Origin: Mesorhizobium xinjiangense | GTDB taxonomy: Bacteria > Pseudomonadota > Alphaproteobacteria > Rhizobiales > Rhizobiaceae | Length of the DNA stretch: 64,000 nucleotides | Assembly (NCBI RefSeq): GCF_009749525.1 | Contig: NZ_WOAC01000006.1 | Coordinates: 157,952-221,951, forward strand | Direction: 5' to 3' | In this document: positions 17,580-26,083 of the stretch, in pieces | Layout of the letters: every line of letters starts with the position of its first letter | Position numbering within the stretch: position 1 is the stretch's first letter | The notes under the pieces: model-generated | What the model saw: only the letters and a program-made list of their open reading frames with translations | The model's database searches: none | Told to the model about the DNA's origin: nothing | Position numbers and translations under genes: made by a program

Positions 17580-18500
17580 TCACCCGTCGGGCGCGAGCGC
17601 CAGCACCAGAAGTGCGACAATGGTGATGCCGGCGCCGACGGCCACGCTCGCCGAAACCCAGCCATGGCCGGCAAGCCCTTCGTATAAGATGACGAAGGTC
17701 GGATTGAGATAGCCATAGGTCAGCACCTTCGACGCCGGCAGCCGCATCGAGGCGAACTGCAGCAGGAAGAAGGTTCCAGCCGTGGTGAAGACGGAAAGAT
17801 AGGCGATCGCCGCCCATACGATCAGCGGCAGGTCTGCCCAGTCGGTCGCCAGGATTTCAAAAAACCCGTAAGCAGCGATGACGAGACCCGTGGCCGCCAG
17901 CGTCCACAGGGCGAATGCCATCACGGGCTCGCCACGGTTCAGCCGACGCACCAGCGGCGCGTAGGCCGCATGACACACGCAGCCGATGAAGAAGATCGCC
18001 TCGCCGCGACCGACGTCGAAGCTCAGCAGAGCCTGCAGGTCACCCTTGAAGATGACCCAGACCGCGCCGGCGCCGGCAATCAGCAGGCTGGCGATGATCA
18101 CTAGGCGTGGTTTCTGCCCCAGGAACAGCCAGCCGAAACCAGTGCTCATGATCGGCATCAGGGTGAAGACCGCACCCGCTGAGACAGGGTCGGTGATCTT
18201 CAGCGCCATGAACATGGTGACGAAGAAGATCGCCATCAGCCCACCGAGCAGGATGTAGCGCCATCCGCCACGTGGCGGCGGCACTCTGCCCTTCAGGAAG
18301 ACGAAGGCGGCAACCGCCATGATCGCCGTGCCGAACACGAAGCGCGCGGCATTGATGGCGGCCGGCCCGATATGCGGCGCAGCCAGCGCACCGACGGAAA
18401 ACGAACCGGCGACGAGCGCCGCGAAAGCAAGCATCGCCGCATGGCCGAGCAGCTTCTGCTTGCCTGTGGCGAAGGTGCGATGCAGGGAAAGATCGGTCAC
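17580..18500 (-). CDS. EamA/DMT-family transporter
   Basis: About 306 residues with ten hydrophobic segments in two EamA repeats, ending VASVAVGAGITIVALLVLALAP-like. AINAARFVFGTAIMAVAAFVF and the C-terminal YGYLNPTFVILYEGL are typical of the drug/metabolite transporter superfamily. The start is uncertain: I chose the GTG at 18500 because it begins just before the first membrane segment; upstream ATG (18578) or GTG (18605) starts would add a Pro/Gln-rich tail. Its stop lies immediately next to the convergent ligase gene's stop. Substrate unknown. Confidence 0.78.
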   Translation of the reverse strand: MTDLSLHRTFATGKQKLLGHAAMLAFAALVAGSFSVGALAAPHIGPAAINAARFVFGTAIMAVAAFVFLKGRVPPPRGGWRYILLGGLMAIFFVTMFMALKITDPVSAGAVFTLMPIMSTGFGWLFLGQKPRLVIIASLLIAGAGAVWVIFKGDLQALLSFDVGRGEAIFFIGCVCHAAYAPLVRRLNRGEPVMAFALWTLAATGLVIAAYGFFEILATDWADLPLIVWAAIAYLSVFTTAGTFFLLQFASMRLPASKVLTYGYLNPTFVILYEGLAGHGWVSASVAVGAGITIVALLVLALAPDG

Positions 18501-18738
18501 GGACGAGAATGGCCTCACATATTCTACCGGCCCCGGTTGAGCCTGATGCGTCAGTCGAGGGCGTTGCTGCATTGGCATGGCCGCAGCGGCAAAGGCAAGG
18601 CGCACCGCCCACTGGCATAATGCTTTCGGCTGATGTCGACGCCGTTAGACAAAGCGCCGGGCCGGTGTCATCATCTACGAACAGCAGGTTGGGGGACATA
18701 CAGACGGAATCCGCCATTGATCCTTGGGAGGAAACATC

Positions 18739-20133
18739 ATGGCAAACTGGCAACCCGACCCGTCCTTTTATCCCTCACCCAGAATGGCCGCCAAGGCGCC
18801 GGCCGAGCGCCTCGCCTATGTGGCCGCCTTCGATCCCGACAGGCAGAAGCCGGACGCGATCGCGGTGGTCGACGTCGACCCCGGATCGACGACCTACGCC
18901 CGGATTGTCGGCCAGGTCGAAATGCCCAATGCCGGCGACGAGCTGCACCATTTCGGCTGGAACGCGTGTTCGTCCTGCCTGTGTCCCAACGCGCCGCATC
19001 CCCATATGGAACGGCGTTATCTCGTCGTGCCGGGGCTGCGCTCTTCACGCTTGCACATCATCGACACCAAGCCCGACCCGAAGAACCCGCAGATCGTCCG
19101 GATCATCGAGCCCGAAGAGATCGCCGAGCGGGCCGGCTATTCGCGTCTGCACACCACGCATTGCGGCCCGGAAGGCATTTACGTCAACGCGCTCGGCAAT
19201 GCGGAGGGCAAGGCGCCGGGCGGCATGTTCCTGCTCGACCCGGAGAGCTTTGACGTCATGGGCCAGTGGGAGATGGACCGCGGGCCGCAAGAACTCGCCT
19301 ATGACTTCTGGTGGCATCTCGGCCACGACACGATGATCACCAGCGAATGGGGCACGCCCGACACGTTCGAGGACGGCCTTATACCGGAAGTCCTGCTTGG
19401 TTCGAAATACGGTCGCCGGTTGCATTTCTGGGACCTTCACAAGCGTAAGCACCTGCAGGAAATCGATTTCGGCGAGGAATACCAACTCGTCTTCGAGCTG
19501 CGTCCGGCCCATGATCCGACCAAAGCTTATGGCTTCGTCGGCTGCGTCATCAGCCTGAAGGACCTGTCGGCCTCGATCTGGACCTGGTACCGCGACGGCG
19601 ACAAATGGGCGGTGAAGAAGGTGATCGAAATCCCGGCCGAGCCGGCCGACCCCGACCTTCTGCCGCCGGTGCTCAAGGGCTTCAAGGCGGTCGCGCCGCT
19701 GGTCACCGACATCGATCTGTCCATGGATGACCACTTTCTCTACGTCTCGTGCTGGGGCACGGGCGACATGATCCAGTATGACGTATCCGACCCCTTCGCG
19801 CCGAAGGAGACGGGACGCGTCAGGATCGGCGGGATCGTCTCACGCGCGACGCATCCCGGCGCGAAAAACGGCGCGCTCAACGGCGGGCCACAGATGGTCG
19901 AGATCAGCCGCGATGGACGCCGCGTCTATTTCACCAATTCGCTCTACGGTGCCATCGACCCGCAATTCTATCCCGACGGCATCGACGGCTGGATGGTGAA
20001 GCTCGACGTCGGCGAGAATGGCGGCATCGCCTTCGACGAAAAGTTCTTCGTCGACTGGCCGAAGGGCCACCGGCCGCATCAGGTCCGACTGCAGGGCGGA
20101 GACTGTTCCTCCGACTCCTACTGCTATCCGTGA
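18739..20133 (+). CDS. Selenium-binding protein / methanethiol oxidase family
   Basis: 464 residues matching the SBP56 family along its length. Features include ELHHFGWNACSSC near 69-80 (Cys77, Cys80), HPHMERRYLVVPGL, the HTTHCGPEGIYV motif and the C-terminal WPKGHRPHQVRLQGGDCSSDSYCYP. Bacterial members (MtoX) are copper-dependent and oxidise methanethiol to formaldehyde, H2S and H2O2; others are uncharacterised. No signal peptide is evident, unlike periplasmic MtoX. The start follows a GGGAGGAAAC ribosome-binding site. A small membrane protein follows 40 bases downstream. Confidence 0.88.
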   Translation: MANWQPDPSFYPSPRMAAKAPAERLAYVAAFDPDRQKPDAIAVVDVDPGSTTYARIVGQVEMPNAGDELHHFGWNACSSCLCPNAPHPHMERRYLVVPGLRSSRLHIIDTKPDPKNPQIVRIIEPEEIAERAGYSRLHTTHCGPEGIYVNALGNAEGKAPGGMFLLDPESFDVMGQWEMDRGPQELAYDFWWHLGHDTMITSEWGTPDTFEDGLIPEVLLGSKYGRRLHFWDLHKRKHLQEIDFGEEYQLVFELRPAHDPTKAYGFVGCVISLKDLSASIWTWYRDGDKWAVKKVIEIPAEPADPDLLPPVLKGFKAVAPLVTDIDLSMDDHFLYVSCWGTGDMIQYDVSDPFAPKETGRVRIGGIVSRATHPGAKNGALNGGPQMVEISRDGRRVYFTNSLYGAIDPQFYPDGIDGWMVKLDVGENGGIAFDEKFFVDWPKGHRPHQVRLQGGDCSSDSYCYP

Positions 20134-20173
20134 CGGCGCGTGATCGCCGCTGTCCGGCAGACGGATTGTTGAA

Positions 20174-20791
20174 ATGACACCCTGGCTGGTGCTGGCCGGT
20201 CTCGGCGCCTTTCACGGGCTCAACCCGGCGATGGGGTGGCTCTTCGCGGTGGCGCTCGGCATGCACCGCAAGAGCGGCAAGGTGGTGCTCCTGTCGCTCG
20301 TGCCGATCGCGGTCGGCCACGCATTGTCGATTGCCGTCGTCGTGCTCGCCGTCGTCGGCGTCGGGCTCGTCATCGATCAGCGGGCGCTGGAAGTTGCCGC
20401 CGGCCTCGCGCTCATTGGCTGGGCCGGCTGGCATATCGCCTATGGCCATCGACACCGGGTACGGGTGGGCATGCAGACGGGTATGGTCGGGCTTGCCGCC
20501 TGGTCCTTAGTCATGGCAACCGCGCATGGCGCCGGCCTGATGCTGGTGCCGGTCGTGATGCCACTTTGCCTGGCCGCAACACCGGCCCGCGAGATGACCG
20601 CGGCCGGGTCGCTGCCCGTTGCCCTGGCCGCAATCGCCGTCCATATGGCCGCAATGCTGGCGGTCACAGCGGCAATTGCTGTCAGCGTCTATTTCTGGCT
20701 CGATCTCGCCTTCCTGCGCCGCGGCTGGATCAATCTCGACATGATCTGGACGGCGGCGCTGATGGTCGCAGGGCTCATCCTCATCATTTGA
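20174..20791 (+). CDS. Small polytopic membrane protein, His-containing
   Basis: 205 residues with about six membrane segments. Conserved-looking membrane His motifs are GAFHGLNPAMGWLFAVALGMH near residue 10, VGHALSIAV near 47, AHGAGLMLVPVVMP near 117 and HMAAMLA near 153. The pattern recalls metal permeases such as NiCoT/UreH, but I do not recognise the family. Being 40 bases after the SBP56 gene it is probably co-transcribed, and a metal-delivery role for that copper-type enzyme is a guess. Confidence 0.7.
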   Translation: MTPWLVLAGLGAFHGLNPAMGWLFAVALGMHRKSGKVVLLSLVPIAVGHALSIAVVVLAVVGVGLVIDQRALEVAAGLALIGWAGWHIAYGHRHRVRVGMQTGMVGLAAWSLVMATAHGAGLMLVPVVMPLCLAATPAREMTAAGSLPVALAAIAVHMAAMLAVTAAIAVSVYFWLDLAFLRRGWINLDMIWTAALMVAGLILII

Positions 20792-20803
20792 AGATTGCCC
20801 AGG

Positions 20804-21178
20804 TCACAGCCCAACGGCCACCATGAGAAAGCTGCCGAAGAGCGCGGCATTGCTGACCACTCCGTTGATGCGGCCGGCGCGTTCGGCACCCTCATGGTCC
20901 CAGAAATTGTGGAAGATCGCTGTGGCGACAACCAGAAAGGCCATCAGGCCGACCGCCGCGAGCGCTGGCCAGAGGTTGGCGATCAACAGGGCCCCGGCAA
21001 GGATCTGCAAGACGATGCCGGCGGCAAGCAGGACGCGCGGCGCCGGCACGCCGCGGGCGGTGAGGATCTGCGTCAGCATCGGCCTGTTGGCGAGGTTACG
21101 CAATCCGGCATAGACGAAGGCACCACCGAGCAGGAGCCGGCCGGCAAAAAGGAGGAGAGATTCGGGTTCGAAAGGCAT
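20804..21178 (-). CDS. DoxX-family membrane protein
   Basis: 124 residues with four membrane segments. LLFAGRLLLGGAFVYAGLRNL opens the DoxX fold, followed by ARGVPAPRVLLAAGIVLQILAGALL and FHNFWDHEGAERAGRINGV. DoxX-like proteins are linked to redox or thiol stress, often without a known reaction. The ATG at 21178 has a GGAG site; an ATG at 21193 is also in frame. It is the third gene of a leftward operon after an Rrf2 regulator and an AhpD-like enzyme, which fits oxidative-stress control. Confidence 0.82.
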   Translation of the reverse strand: MPFEPESLLLFAGRLLLGGAFVYAGLRNLANRPMLTQILTARGVPAPRVLLAAGIVLQILAGALLIANLWPALAAVGLMAFLVVATAIFHNFWDHEGAERAGRINGVVSNAALFGSFLMVAVGL

Positions 21179-21223
21179 TGGCGTGCACTCCATAAATGCG
21201 AGAGTTGTGGCAGGAGATCGCCG

Positions 21224-21688
21224 TCAGGCGGCCGATTGGGTTTCGCGCCGAACCGGATGGACGCTGCGAAACGGGACCGCGACACGGTTCCAGCTGTTGA
21301 TGACGCCAATGAGCAAGGTCAGCTTGACGATCTCGGATTCGGAGAAATGCTCCAGCATCTCTGCATAGAGCGCGTCGTCCACCTCGCCGTCGGCCAGCCT
21401 CGTCAGCCGGTCCGTCCAGGCAAAAGCGGCCCGTTCACGCCCGGAATAGAGCGGCGATTCACGCCAGGCGGCGACCAGGTAAAGTCGCTGCTCGCTCTCG
21501 CCGTCCTTGCGCGCCTCGTTTGTGTGCATGTCGACGCAATAGGCGCAGCCATTGATCTGCGAAGCGCGCAGCTTCACCAGGTGGACAAGGCTCTTTTCAA
21601 GGCCGGAGTCCTCCACATCCTTGTTGAACGCCAGCAGGCTGTTCATGAGCTTCGGTTCCATCTTCCAGTAGTCCAGGCGCGGTTGCAT
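21224..21688 (-). CDS. AhpD-like alkylhydroperoxidase / carboxymuconolactone decarboxylase-family protein
   Basis: 154 residues. The catalytic signature KLRASQINGCAYCVDMHTNEAR gives Cys48, Cys51 and His55, the AhpD CxxC-xxx-H arrangement. The C-terminal half (ERAAFAWTDRLTRLADGEV, LIGVINSWNRVAVPF) is also typical. It probably reduces peroxides through its dithiol. It lies 20 bases after the Rrf2 regulator in a leftward operon with DoxX, consistent with a redox-controlled stress module. The start has an AAGGAAG site. Confidence 0.88.
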   Translation of the reverse strand: MQPRLDYWKMEPKLMNSLLAFNKDVEDSGLEKSLVHLVKLRASQINGCAYCVDMHTNEARKDGESEQRLYLVAAWRESPLYSGRERAAFAWTDRLTRLADGEVDDALYAEMLEHFSESEIVKLTLLIGVINSWNRVAVPFRSVHPVRRETQSAA

Positions 21689-21708
21689 CAGCGTCTTCCT
21701 TCTCTCTT

Positions 21709-22212
21709 TCAGGGGCGGTCTTGCGGGCGCCGATGGCGTTCCAGAAACGCGCAGCCAAAGGTGATCGCGCGCGGGTCCGCGTCCGATTGGTAATCGCGGA
21801 TTACATCGGAAATCTTCGTCCGGCCGAGTTCGGCCCGATAGGCGTGTTCGGCGCGCAGCATGGCGGCGTTGATGGCGCAGGGCTTGGCGTAGGCCGAAGC
21901 CTCCAGTGCGCCGGGGCTGCGACGGCGGATTTCGGTGCAGCGAAAGGCGGGCTCCGCCCCTTCGACGGCGAGCACGACGTCAAGCAGGCTGATGCGGTCC
22001 GTCGTCCGCGCCAGGCGATATCCGCCATGCGGTCCGGACACGGAGGCGAGGATGCCCGCCGCGCTCAGCGTCTTCAGGTGCTTCAGCAGATAGCTCTGCG
22101 ACACGCCGTGATATTCGGCGAGCGCGCTTGCCGGCAGCGTACGCCCCTCTTCGAGCCCCGCCAGCAGGGTCACGCAATGAATGGCGGCCTCCACGCCTTC
22201 GCTCAACTTCAT
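21709..22212 (-). CDS. Rrf2-family transcriptional regulator
   Basis: 167 residues. The winged-helix N-terminus reads MKLSEGVEAAIHCVTLLAGL, with YHGVSQSYLLKHLKTLSAAG as recognition helices and GPHGGYRLAR as the wing. Cysteines at 13, 92 and 112 might sense redox state or bind a cluster, but the classical closely spaced IscR-type triad is absent. It heads the operon with AhpD and DoxX, and two adjacent perfect palindromes 13-41 bases upstream are the likely autoregulatory operators. Confidence 0.88.
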   Translation of the reverse strand: MKLSEGVEAAIHCVTLLAGLEEGRTLPASALAEYHGVSQSYLLKHLKTLSAAGILASVSGPHGGYRLARTTDRISLLDVVLAVEGAEPAFRCTEIRRRSPGALEASAYAKPCAINAAMLRAEHAYRAELGRTKISDVIRDYQSDADPRAITFGCAFLERHRRPQDRP

Positions 22213-22224
22213 TGGTTCGTCTCC

Positions 22225-22253
22225 TTATCATGGATAATACATATCCTGGATAT
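22225..22253. promoter_or_regulatory. Tandem palindromic operators of the Rrf2 gene
   Basis: Two 13-base palindromes: TTATC-ATG-GATAA (22225-22237) and ATATCC-T-GGATAT (22241-22253). Their centres are 16 bases apart. They lie in the AT-rich leader directly before the Rrf2 start, in the position expected for self-repression. A TTTATCC half-site follows at 22256-22262. Confidence 0.65.
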
Positions 22254-22390
22254 ATTTTATCCGCAATAGATTCGGAGAGCGCTGCTGACTCCTCCTGACG
22301 TGCCTGCGCGGGCACCGTGCCAACGGCGAACGGCCGTCCATAGCGCGCAAGGACGTCGCAAACTGCGAAATCTGCACATCGAATAAGGAA

Positions 22391-22416
22391 AGCGGCCCGG
22401 AACGTTCCGAACCGCT
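22391..22416 (-). terminator. Hairpin downstream of preA
   Basis: Inverted repeat with arms AGCGG..CGGAAC and GTTCCG..CCGCT, meeting at the palindrome CGGAACGTTCCG. On the minus strand it starts 26 bases after the preA stop and is followed by TTTCCTTATTC, a weak T-rich tail. It probably terminates the preT-preA transcript. Confidence 0.6.
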
Positions 22417-22441
22417 CTCCTGCCCCCGGTTGCGATCTTGT

Positions 22442-23755
22442 CTATTCGGCAGCCACCCGCACCGCAGGATTGTTGGGATGGGTCGTCCAGTTGGCATAGA
22501 CCGACTGCACCGGCTCGCCCGTGCGCTTGTCGAGGCTGCCTGCGGCCAGCGGCTCCATGGTGATGCAGCCCTCCACCGGGCAGACATTGACGCACAGATT
22601 GCAGCCGACGCATTCCTCCTCGATCACCTCGAAACGGCGCGCACCGTTGACCAGGCTGGTGATCGCCTGGTGCGAGGTGTCCTCGCAGGCGATATGGCAG
22701 CGCCCGCACTTGATGCACAGATCCTGGTTGATGCGCGCCTTGGCGATGTAGTTGAGGTTCAGATACTGCCAGTCGGTGACGTTGGGCACGGCCCGCCCGA
22801 CCACGTCGTCGAGGGTCGCATGGCCCTTATCGTCCATCCAGGTCTTCAGCCCCTCGACCATCTCCTCGACGATCTTGAAGCCGTAGGTCATGGCCGCGGT
22901 GCACACCTGCACCGTGCCCGATCCGAGCGCCATGAATTCGGCCGCGTCGCGCCAGGTGGTTATTCCGCCGATGCCGGAGATGGGCAGGCCGGCCGTCTCG
23001 GGATCACGCGCGATCTCGGCCACCATGTTCATGGCGATTGGCTTGACCGCCGGGCCGCAATAGCCGCCATGCGTGCCCTTGCCGTCGATCGACGGTTCCG
23101 GGGCAAAATTGTCGAGATCGACGGCGGTGATCGAGTTGATCGTATTGATCAGCGACACCGCATCGGTGCCGCCGGCATGGGCCGCGCGCGCCGGCTTGCG
23201 AACATCGGTGACGTTGGGCGTCAGCTTGGTGATGACGGGCATGCGCGTATTCTGCTTGCACCAGCGCACCACCATCTCGACATATTCGGGCACCTGGCCG
23301 ACGGCCGAGCCCATGCCGCGCTCGCTCATGCCGTGCGGGCAGCCGAAATTGAGCTCGATCCCGTCGGCGCCAGTGTCCTCGACCAGCGGCAGGATCGCCT
23401 TCCACGCCTCTTCCTCGCACGGCACCATGAGCGAGACCACCACCGCCCGGTCCGGCCATTTGCGCTTGACCTCCTTGATCTCGCGCAGATTGACCCACAG
23501 GTCGCGGTCGGTGATCAGTTCGATATTGTTGAAGCCGAGCAGCCGCCGGTCGGCGCCCCAGATCGCGCCATAGCGCGGCCCGTTGACATTGACGACGGGC
23601 GGCCCCTCCTCGCCCAGCGTCTTCCACACCACGCCGCCCCAGCCGGCCTTGAAGGCGCGCTCGACATTATAGGCCTTGTCGGTCGGCGGCGCCGAGGCGA
23701 GCCAGAACGGGTTGGGCGACTTGATGCCGACGAAATTGCTCCTGATGTCTGCCAT
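22442..23755 (-). CDS. preA: NAD-dependent dihydropyrimidine dehydrogenase, subunit PreA
   Basis: 437 residues. The FMN-binding TIM barrel (residues 1-310) includes NFGCPHGMSERGMGSAVGQ near 135, with the active-site loop. The C-terminal ferredoxin domain has two 4Fe-4S motifs, CIKCGRCHIACE and CVGCNLCVNVCP. With PreT it reduces uracil and thymine to the dihydro forms with NAD(P)H, the first step of the pathway whose later enzymes are at 9.4-14.4 kb. It follows preT by 11 bases. Start at 23755; a terminator-like hairpin follows. Confidence 0.94.
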   Translation of the reverse strand: MADIRSNFVGIKSPNPFWLASAPPTDKAYNVERAFKAGWGGVVWKTLGEEGPPVVNVNGPRYGAIWGADRRLLGFNNIELITDRDLWVNLREIKEVKRKWPDRAVVVSLMVPCEEEAWKAILPLVEDTGADGIELNFGCPHGMSERGMGSAVGQVPEYVEMVVRWCKQNTRMPVITKLTPNVTDVRKPARAAHAGGTDAVSLINTINSITAVDLDNFAPEPSIDGKGTHGGYCGPAVKPIAMNMVAEIARDPETAGLPISGIGGITTWRDAAEFMALGSGTVQVCTAAMTYGFKIVEEMVEGLKTWMDDKGHATLDDVVGRAVPNVTDWQYLNLNYIAKARINQDLCIKCGRCHIACEDTSHQAITSLVNGARRFEVIEEECVGCNLCVNVCPVEGCITMEPLAAGSLDKRTGEPVQSVYANWTTHPNNPAVRVAAE

Positions 23756-23766
23756 GGGTTTGCTCC

Positions 23767-25119
23767 TCAGCCCATCAATGCCCGGTTGATGCTCTCGGCC
23801 GCATCGCGTCCCTGCGCGACCGCCGACACGGTCAGGTCGTCGCCGCCGGCGATGCAGTCGCCGCCGGCCCAGACATTGGGCAACGAAGTGCGCCCCTCCT
23901 CGTCGACCTTGATGCGACCGCCCTCCAGCGCGATCAGATTGCCCGAGCCGTTGAGCGGGCCGGCATCGAACGTCTGGCCGATCGCCTTGAACACCTGGTC
24001 GGCGGCCAGCCGGATCGTCTCGCCCCTGCCCGTCAGCTTACCGTCTTCGAGCATCGTGTATTCGAGCTCGATGCCGCTCACCTTGCCGCCCTCGGCGATG
24101 ACGCGCCTGGGCTGCAGCCAATGCCTGATCGTCACGCCGTTGGCGGCGGCCAGATCCTGCTCGAACTCGGAGGCATTCATGTGCTCCTTGCCGCGCCGGT
24201 AGCAGATCGTCACCTCCTCGGCGCCGAGCAGCTTCGACTGTACGGCAGCGTCGATCGCCGTCATGCCGCCGCCGATGACGACGACGCGCCGGCCGACCGG
24301 TAGCTTTGACAGATCGTCGGCCTGTCTGAGCTCGGAGATGAACGATACGGCGTCCTCAACGCCGTCCGCCTCCTCGCCCTCGGCGCGAAGCGCATTGACG
24401 CCGGCCAGTCCCATGCCGAGAAACACCGCATCATAGCGGCCGGTCAGATCGGCCAGCGCGAAATCGCGCCCGAGCGCCTTGCCGTTCTCGGTCGCGATCC
24501 CGCCGATGGCGGTGACATAGTCGACCTCGGCCTGGGCGAAATCGTCGAGCGTCTTGTAGGCGGCGATGCCGTATTCGTTGAGGCCGCCGGACTTCGGCTT
24601 CGCCTCGAAGACCGTGACATCGTGCCCGTAGCGCGCCAGCCGATGCGCGCAGGCAAGCCCCGCCGGGCCCGCGCCGACGATGGCGACCGTCTTGCCGCTC
24701 GGTTTCGCGCGTTCGTAGAACTGTTTGCCGGCGCGCATCGCCGTGTCGGTCGCATAGCGCTGCAGGCGCCCGATCTGCACCGGCTTGCCTTCGGCCACCT
24801 CGCGCACGCAAACCTCCTCGCACAGCGTCTCCGTGGGGCAGACGCGGGCGCACATGCCGCCGAGAATGTTCTGGTCGAAGATTGTCTTGGCCGAGCCGGT
24901 CGGATTGCCCGTCGCGATCTGCCGGATGAACATCGGAATGTCGATCGAAGTCGGGCAGGCCTGCATGCAGGGCGCGTCGTAGCAGAAATAGCAGCGATCT
25001 GCCTCGACGACGGCCTCGTGATGGTCGAGCGGCGGGTGCAGATCGGCGAAATTCTCCGCGATCTCGGCGAGTTGCAGACGTTCGGACGCAATCCCGTCCT
25101 TGAATTGTCCTTCTGCCAT
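23767..25119 (-). CDS. preT: NAD-dependent dihydropyrimidine dehydrogenase, subunit PreT
   Basis: 450 residues related to GltD and the N-terminal part of mammalian dihydropyrimidine dehydrogenase. Cysteine-rich Fe-S motifs (CYFCYDAPCMQACP near 43, CARVCPTETLCEEVCV near 92) are followed by the FAD-binding VAIVGAGPAGLACA near 147, the NAD(P)H site VVVIGGGMTAIDAA near 280 and the C-terminal FAD segment VWAGGDCIAGGDD. It passes electrons to PreA. It is the first gene of the preT-preA operon, with a RutR-like box 54 bases upstream. Confidence 0.93.
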   Translation of the reverse strand: MAEGQFKDGIASERLQLAEIAENFADLHPPLDHHEAVVEADRCYFCYDAPCMQACPTSIDIPMFIRQIATGNPTGSAKTIFDQNILGGMCARVCPTETLCEEVCVREVAEGKPVQIGRLQRYATDTAMRAGKQFYERAKPSGKTVAIVGAGPAGLACAHRLARYGHDVTVFEAKPKSGGLNEYGIAAYKTLDDFAQAEVDYVTAIGGIATENGKALGRDFALADLTGRYDAVFLGMGLAGVNALRAEGEEADGVEDAVSFISELRQADDLSKLPVGRRVVVIGGGMTAIDAAVQSKLLGAEEVTICYRRGKEHMNASEFEQDLAAANGVTIRHWLQPRRVIAEGGKVSGIELEYTMLEDGKLTGRGETIRLAADQVFKAIGQTFDAGPLNGSGNLIALEGGRIKVDEEGRTSLPNVWAGGDCIAGGDDLTVSAVAQGRDAAESINRALMG

Positions 25120-25172
25120 CCATGTTCCCCAATTCTTATTGGTGTTGGGAAAAGGCTAGCACGTTTTGTTTT

Positions 25173-25188
25173 TTTATCAATTGGTCAA
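25173..25188. promoter_or_regulatory. RutR-like box upstream of preT
   Basis: TTTATCAATTGGTCAA matches TTGACCANNTGGTCAA at 12 of 14 specified positions, with a perfect right half. It lies 54 bases before the preT start in an AT-rich promoter region. Together with the box at 14533-14548 it suggests one RutR regulon for both pyrimidine loci. Confidence 0.7.
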
Positions 25189-25319
25189 TTTTCCAGAAGC
25201 GCAGTCAAACAATTGAAATAACTTGAGTATTCCATTCATCTTTAGTTCTACCCCGAACGGGCTGGACGGTTACAGCACCATCCAATAGACCGGCACACGC
25301 AATTCCGGGATCGAAGGCG

Positions 25320-25970
25320 ATGACGCAACTCACCCTGCACAACTACTTCCGCTCATCCACCTCCTACCGCGTGCGCATCGCACTCAATCTCAAGGGGCTG
25401 GACTACGACTATGTCGCGCATCATTTGCGCCTCGGAAAGCACCGCGACGCCGCCTATCTCGACGTCAACCCGCAAGGCCTGGTGCCCGCGCTCGTCCTGG
25501 ACGACGGCACGATGCTGTCGCAGTCGCTGGCAATCTGCGAATATCTCGACGAGGTCGCGCCGCAGCCGCCGCTCCTGCCGGCCGACGCGCTTGGCCGGGC
25601 ACGCGTGCGCATGATTGCGCAGATGATCGCCTGCGACATCCACCCGGTGAACAATCTGCGCATCCTCAACGCGCTGCGCGCGCGCTACGGTGCCGACGAC
25701 GCCGAAATCGCCGACTGGTTTCGCCACTGGGTGAAGGAAACCTTCGATCCGCTTGAAAAGATTCTGGCTTCCGACAAGCAGACCGGCACATTCTGCCAAG
25801 GCGACCGGCCGACGCTGGCCGACATCTGTCTGGTGGCGCAGGTTGCCAACAACGGGCGCTTCGGCGTCGACATGGCGCCCTACCCGACCATCAACCGCAT
25901 CCATGAAGCGGCAATGGCCCTGCCGGCCTTCGCCGATGCCGCGCCGGCAAGGCAGCCGGACGCCGAGTAG
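25320..25970 (+). CDS. maiA: Maleylacetoacetate isomerase / zeta-class glutathione S-transferase
   Basis: 216 residues. The N-terminal thioredoxin fold contains YFRSSTSYRVRIALNLKGL (SSxS motif at 12-15; Thr replaces the usual Cys) and the NPQGLVPALVLDDG glutathione-binding loop. The C-terminal helical domain has CDIHPVNNLRILN and GDRPTLADICLVAQV. MaiA isomerises maleylacetoacetate to fumarylacetoacetate in tyrosine or homogentisate degradation. No homogentisate genes are adjacent, so it could serve another maleyl compound. It stands alone, divergent from preT. Confidence 0.88.
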   Translation: MTQLTLHNYFRSSTSYRVRIALNLKGLDYDYVAHHLRLGKHRDAAYLDVNPQGLVPALVLDDGTMLSQSLAICEYLDEVAPQPPLLPADALGRARVRMIAQMIACDIHPVNNLRILNALRARYGADDAEIADWFRHWVKETFDPLEKILASDKQTGTFCQGDRPTLADICLVAQVANNGRFGVDMAPYPTINRIHEAAMALPAFADAAPARQPDAE

Positions 25971-26083
25971 CGCCGGGCAGCCTGAACTTTGACCGCCTTG
26001 CAGATGGAACCGTCAGCGCCGCCGTTGCAGCGTTAACGAACCTCTCAAGAATCCCTTTAACTTTTGCGCTTAATTCCGACACC

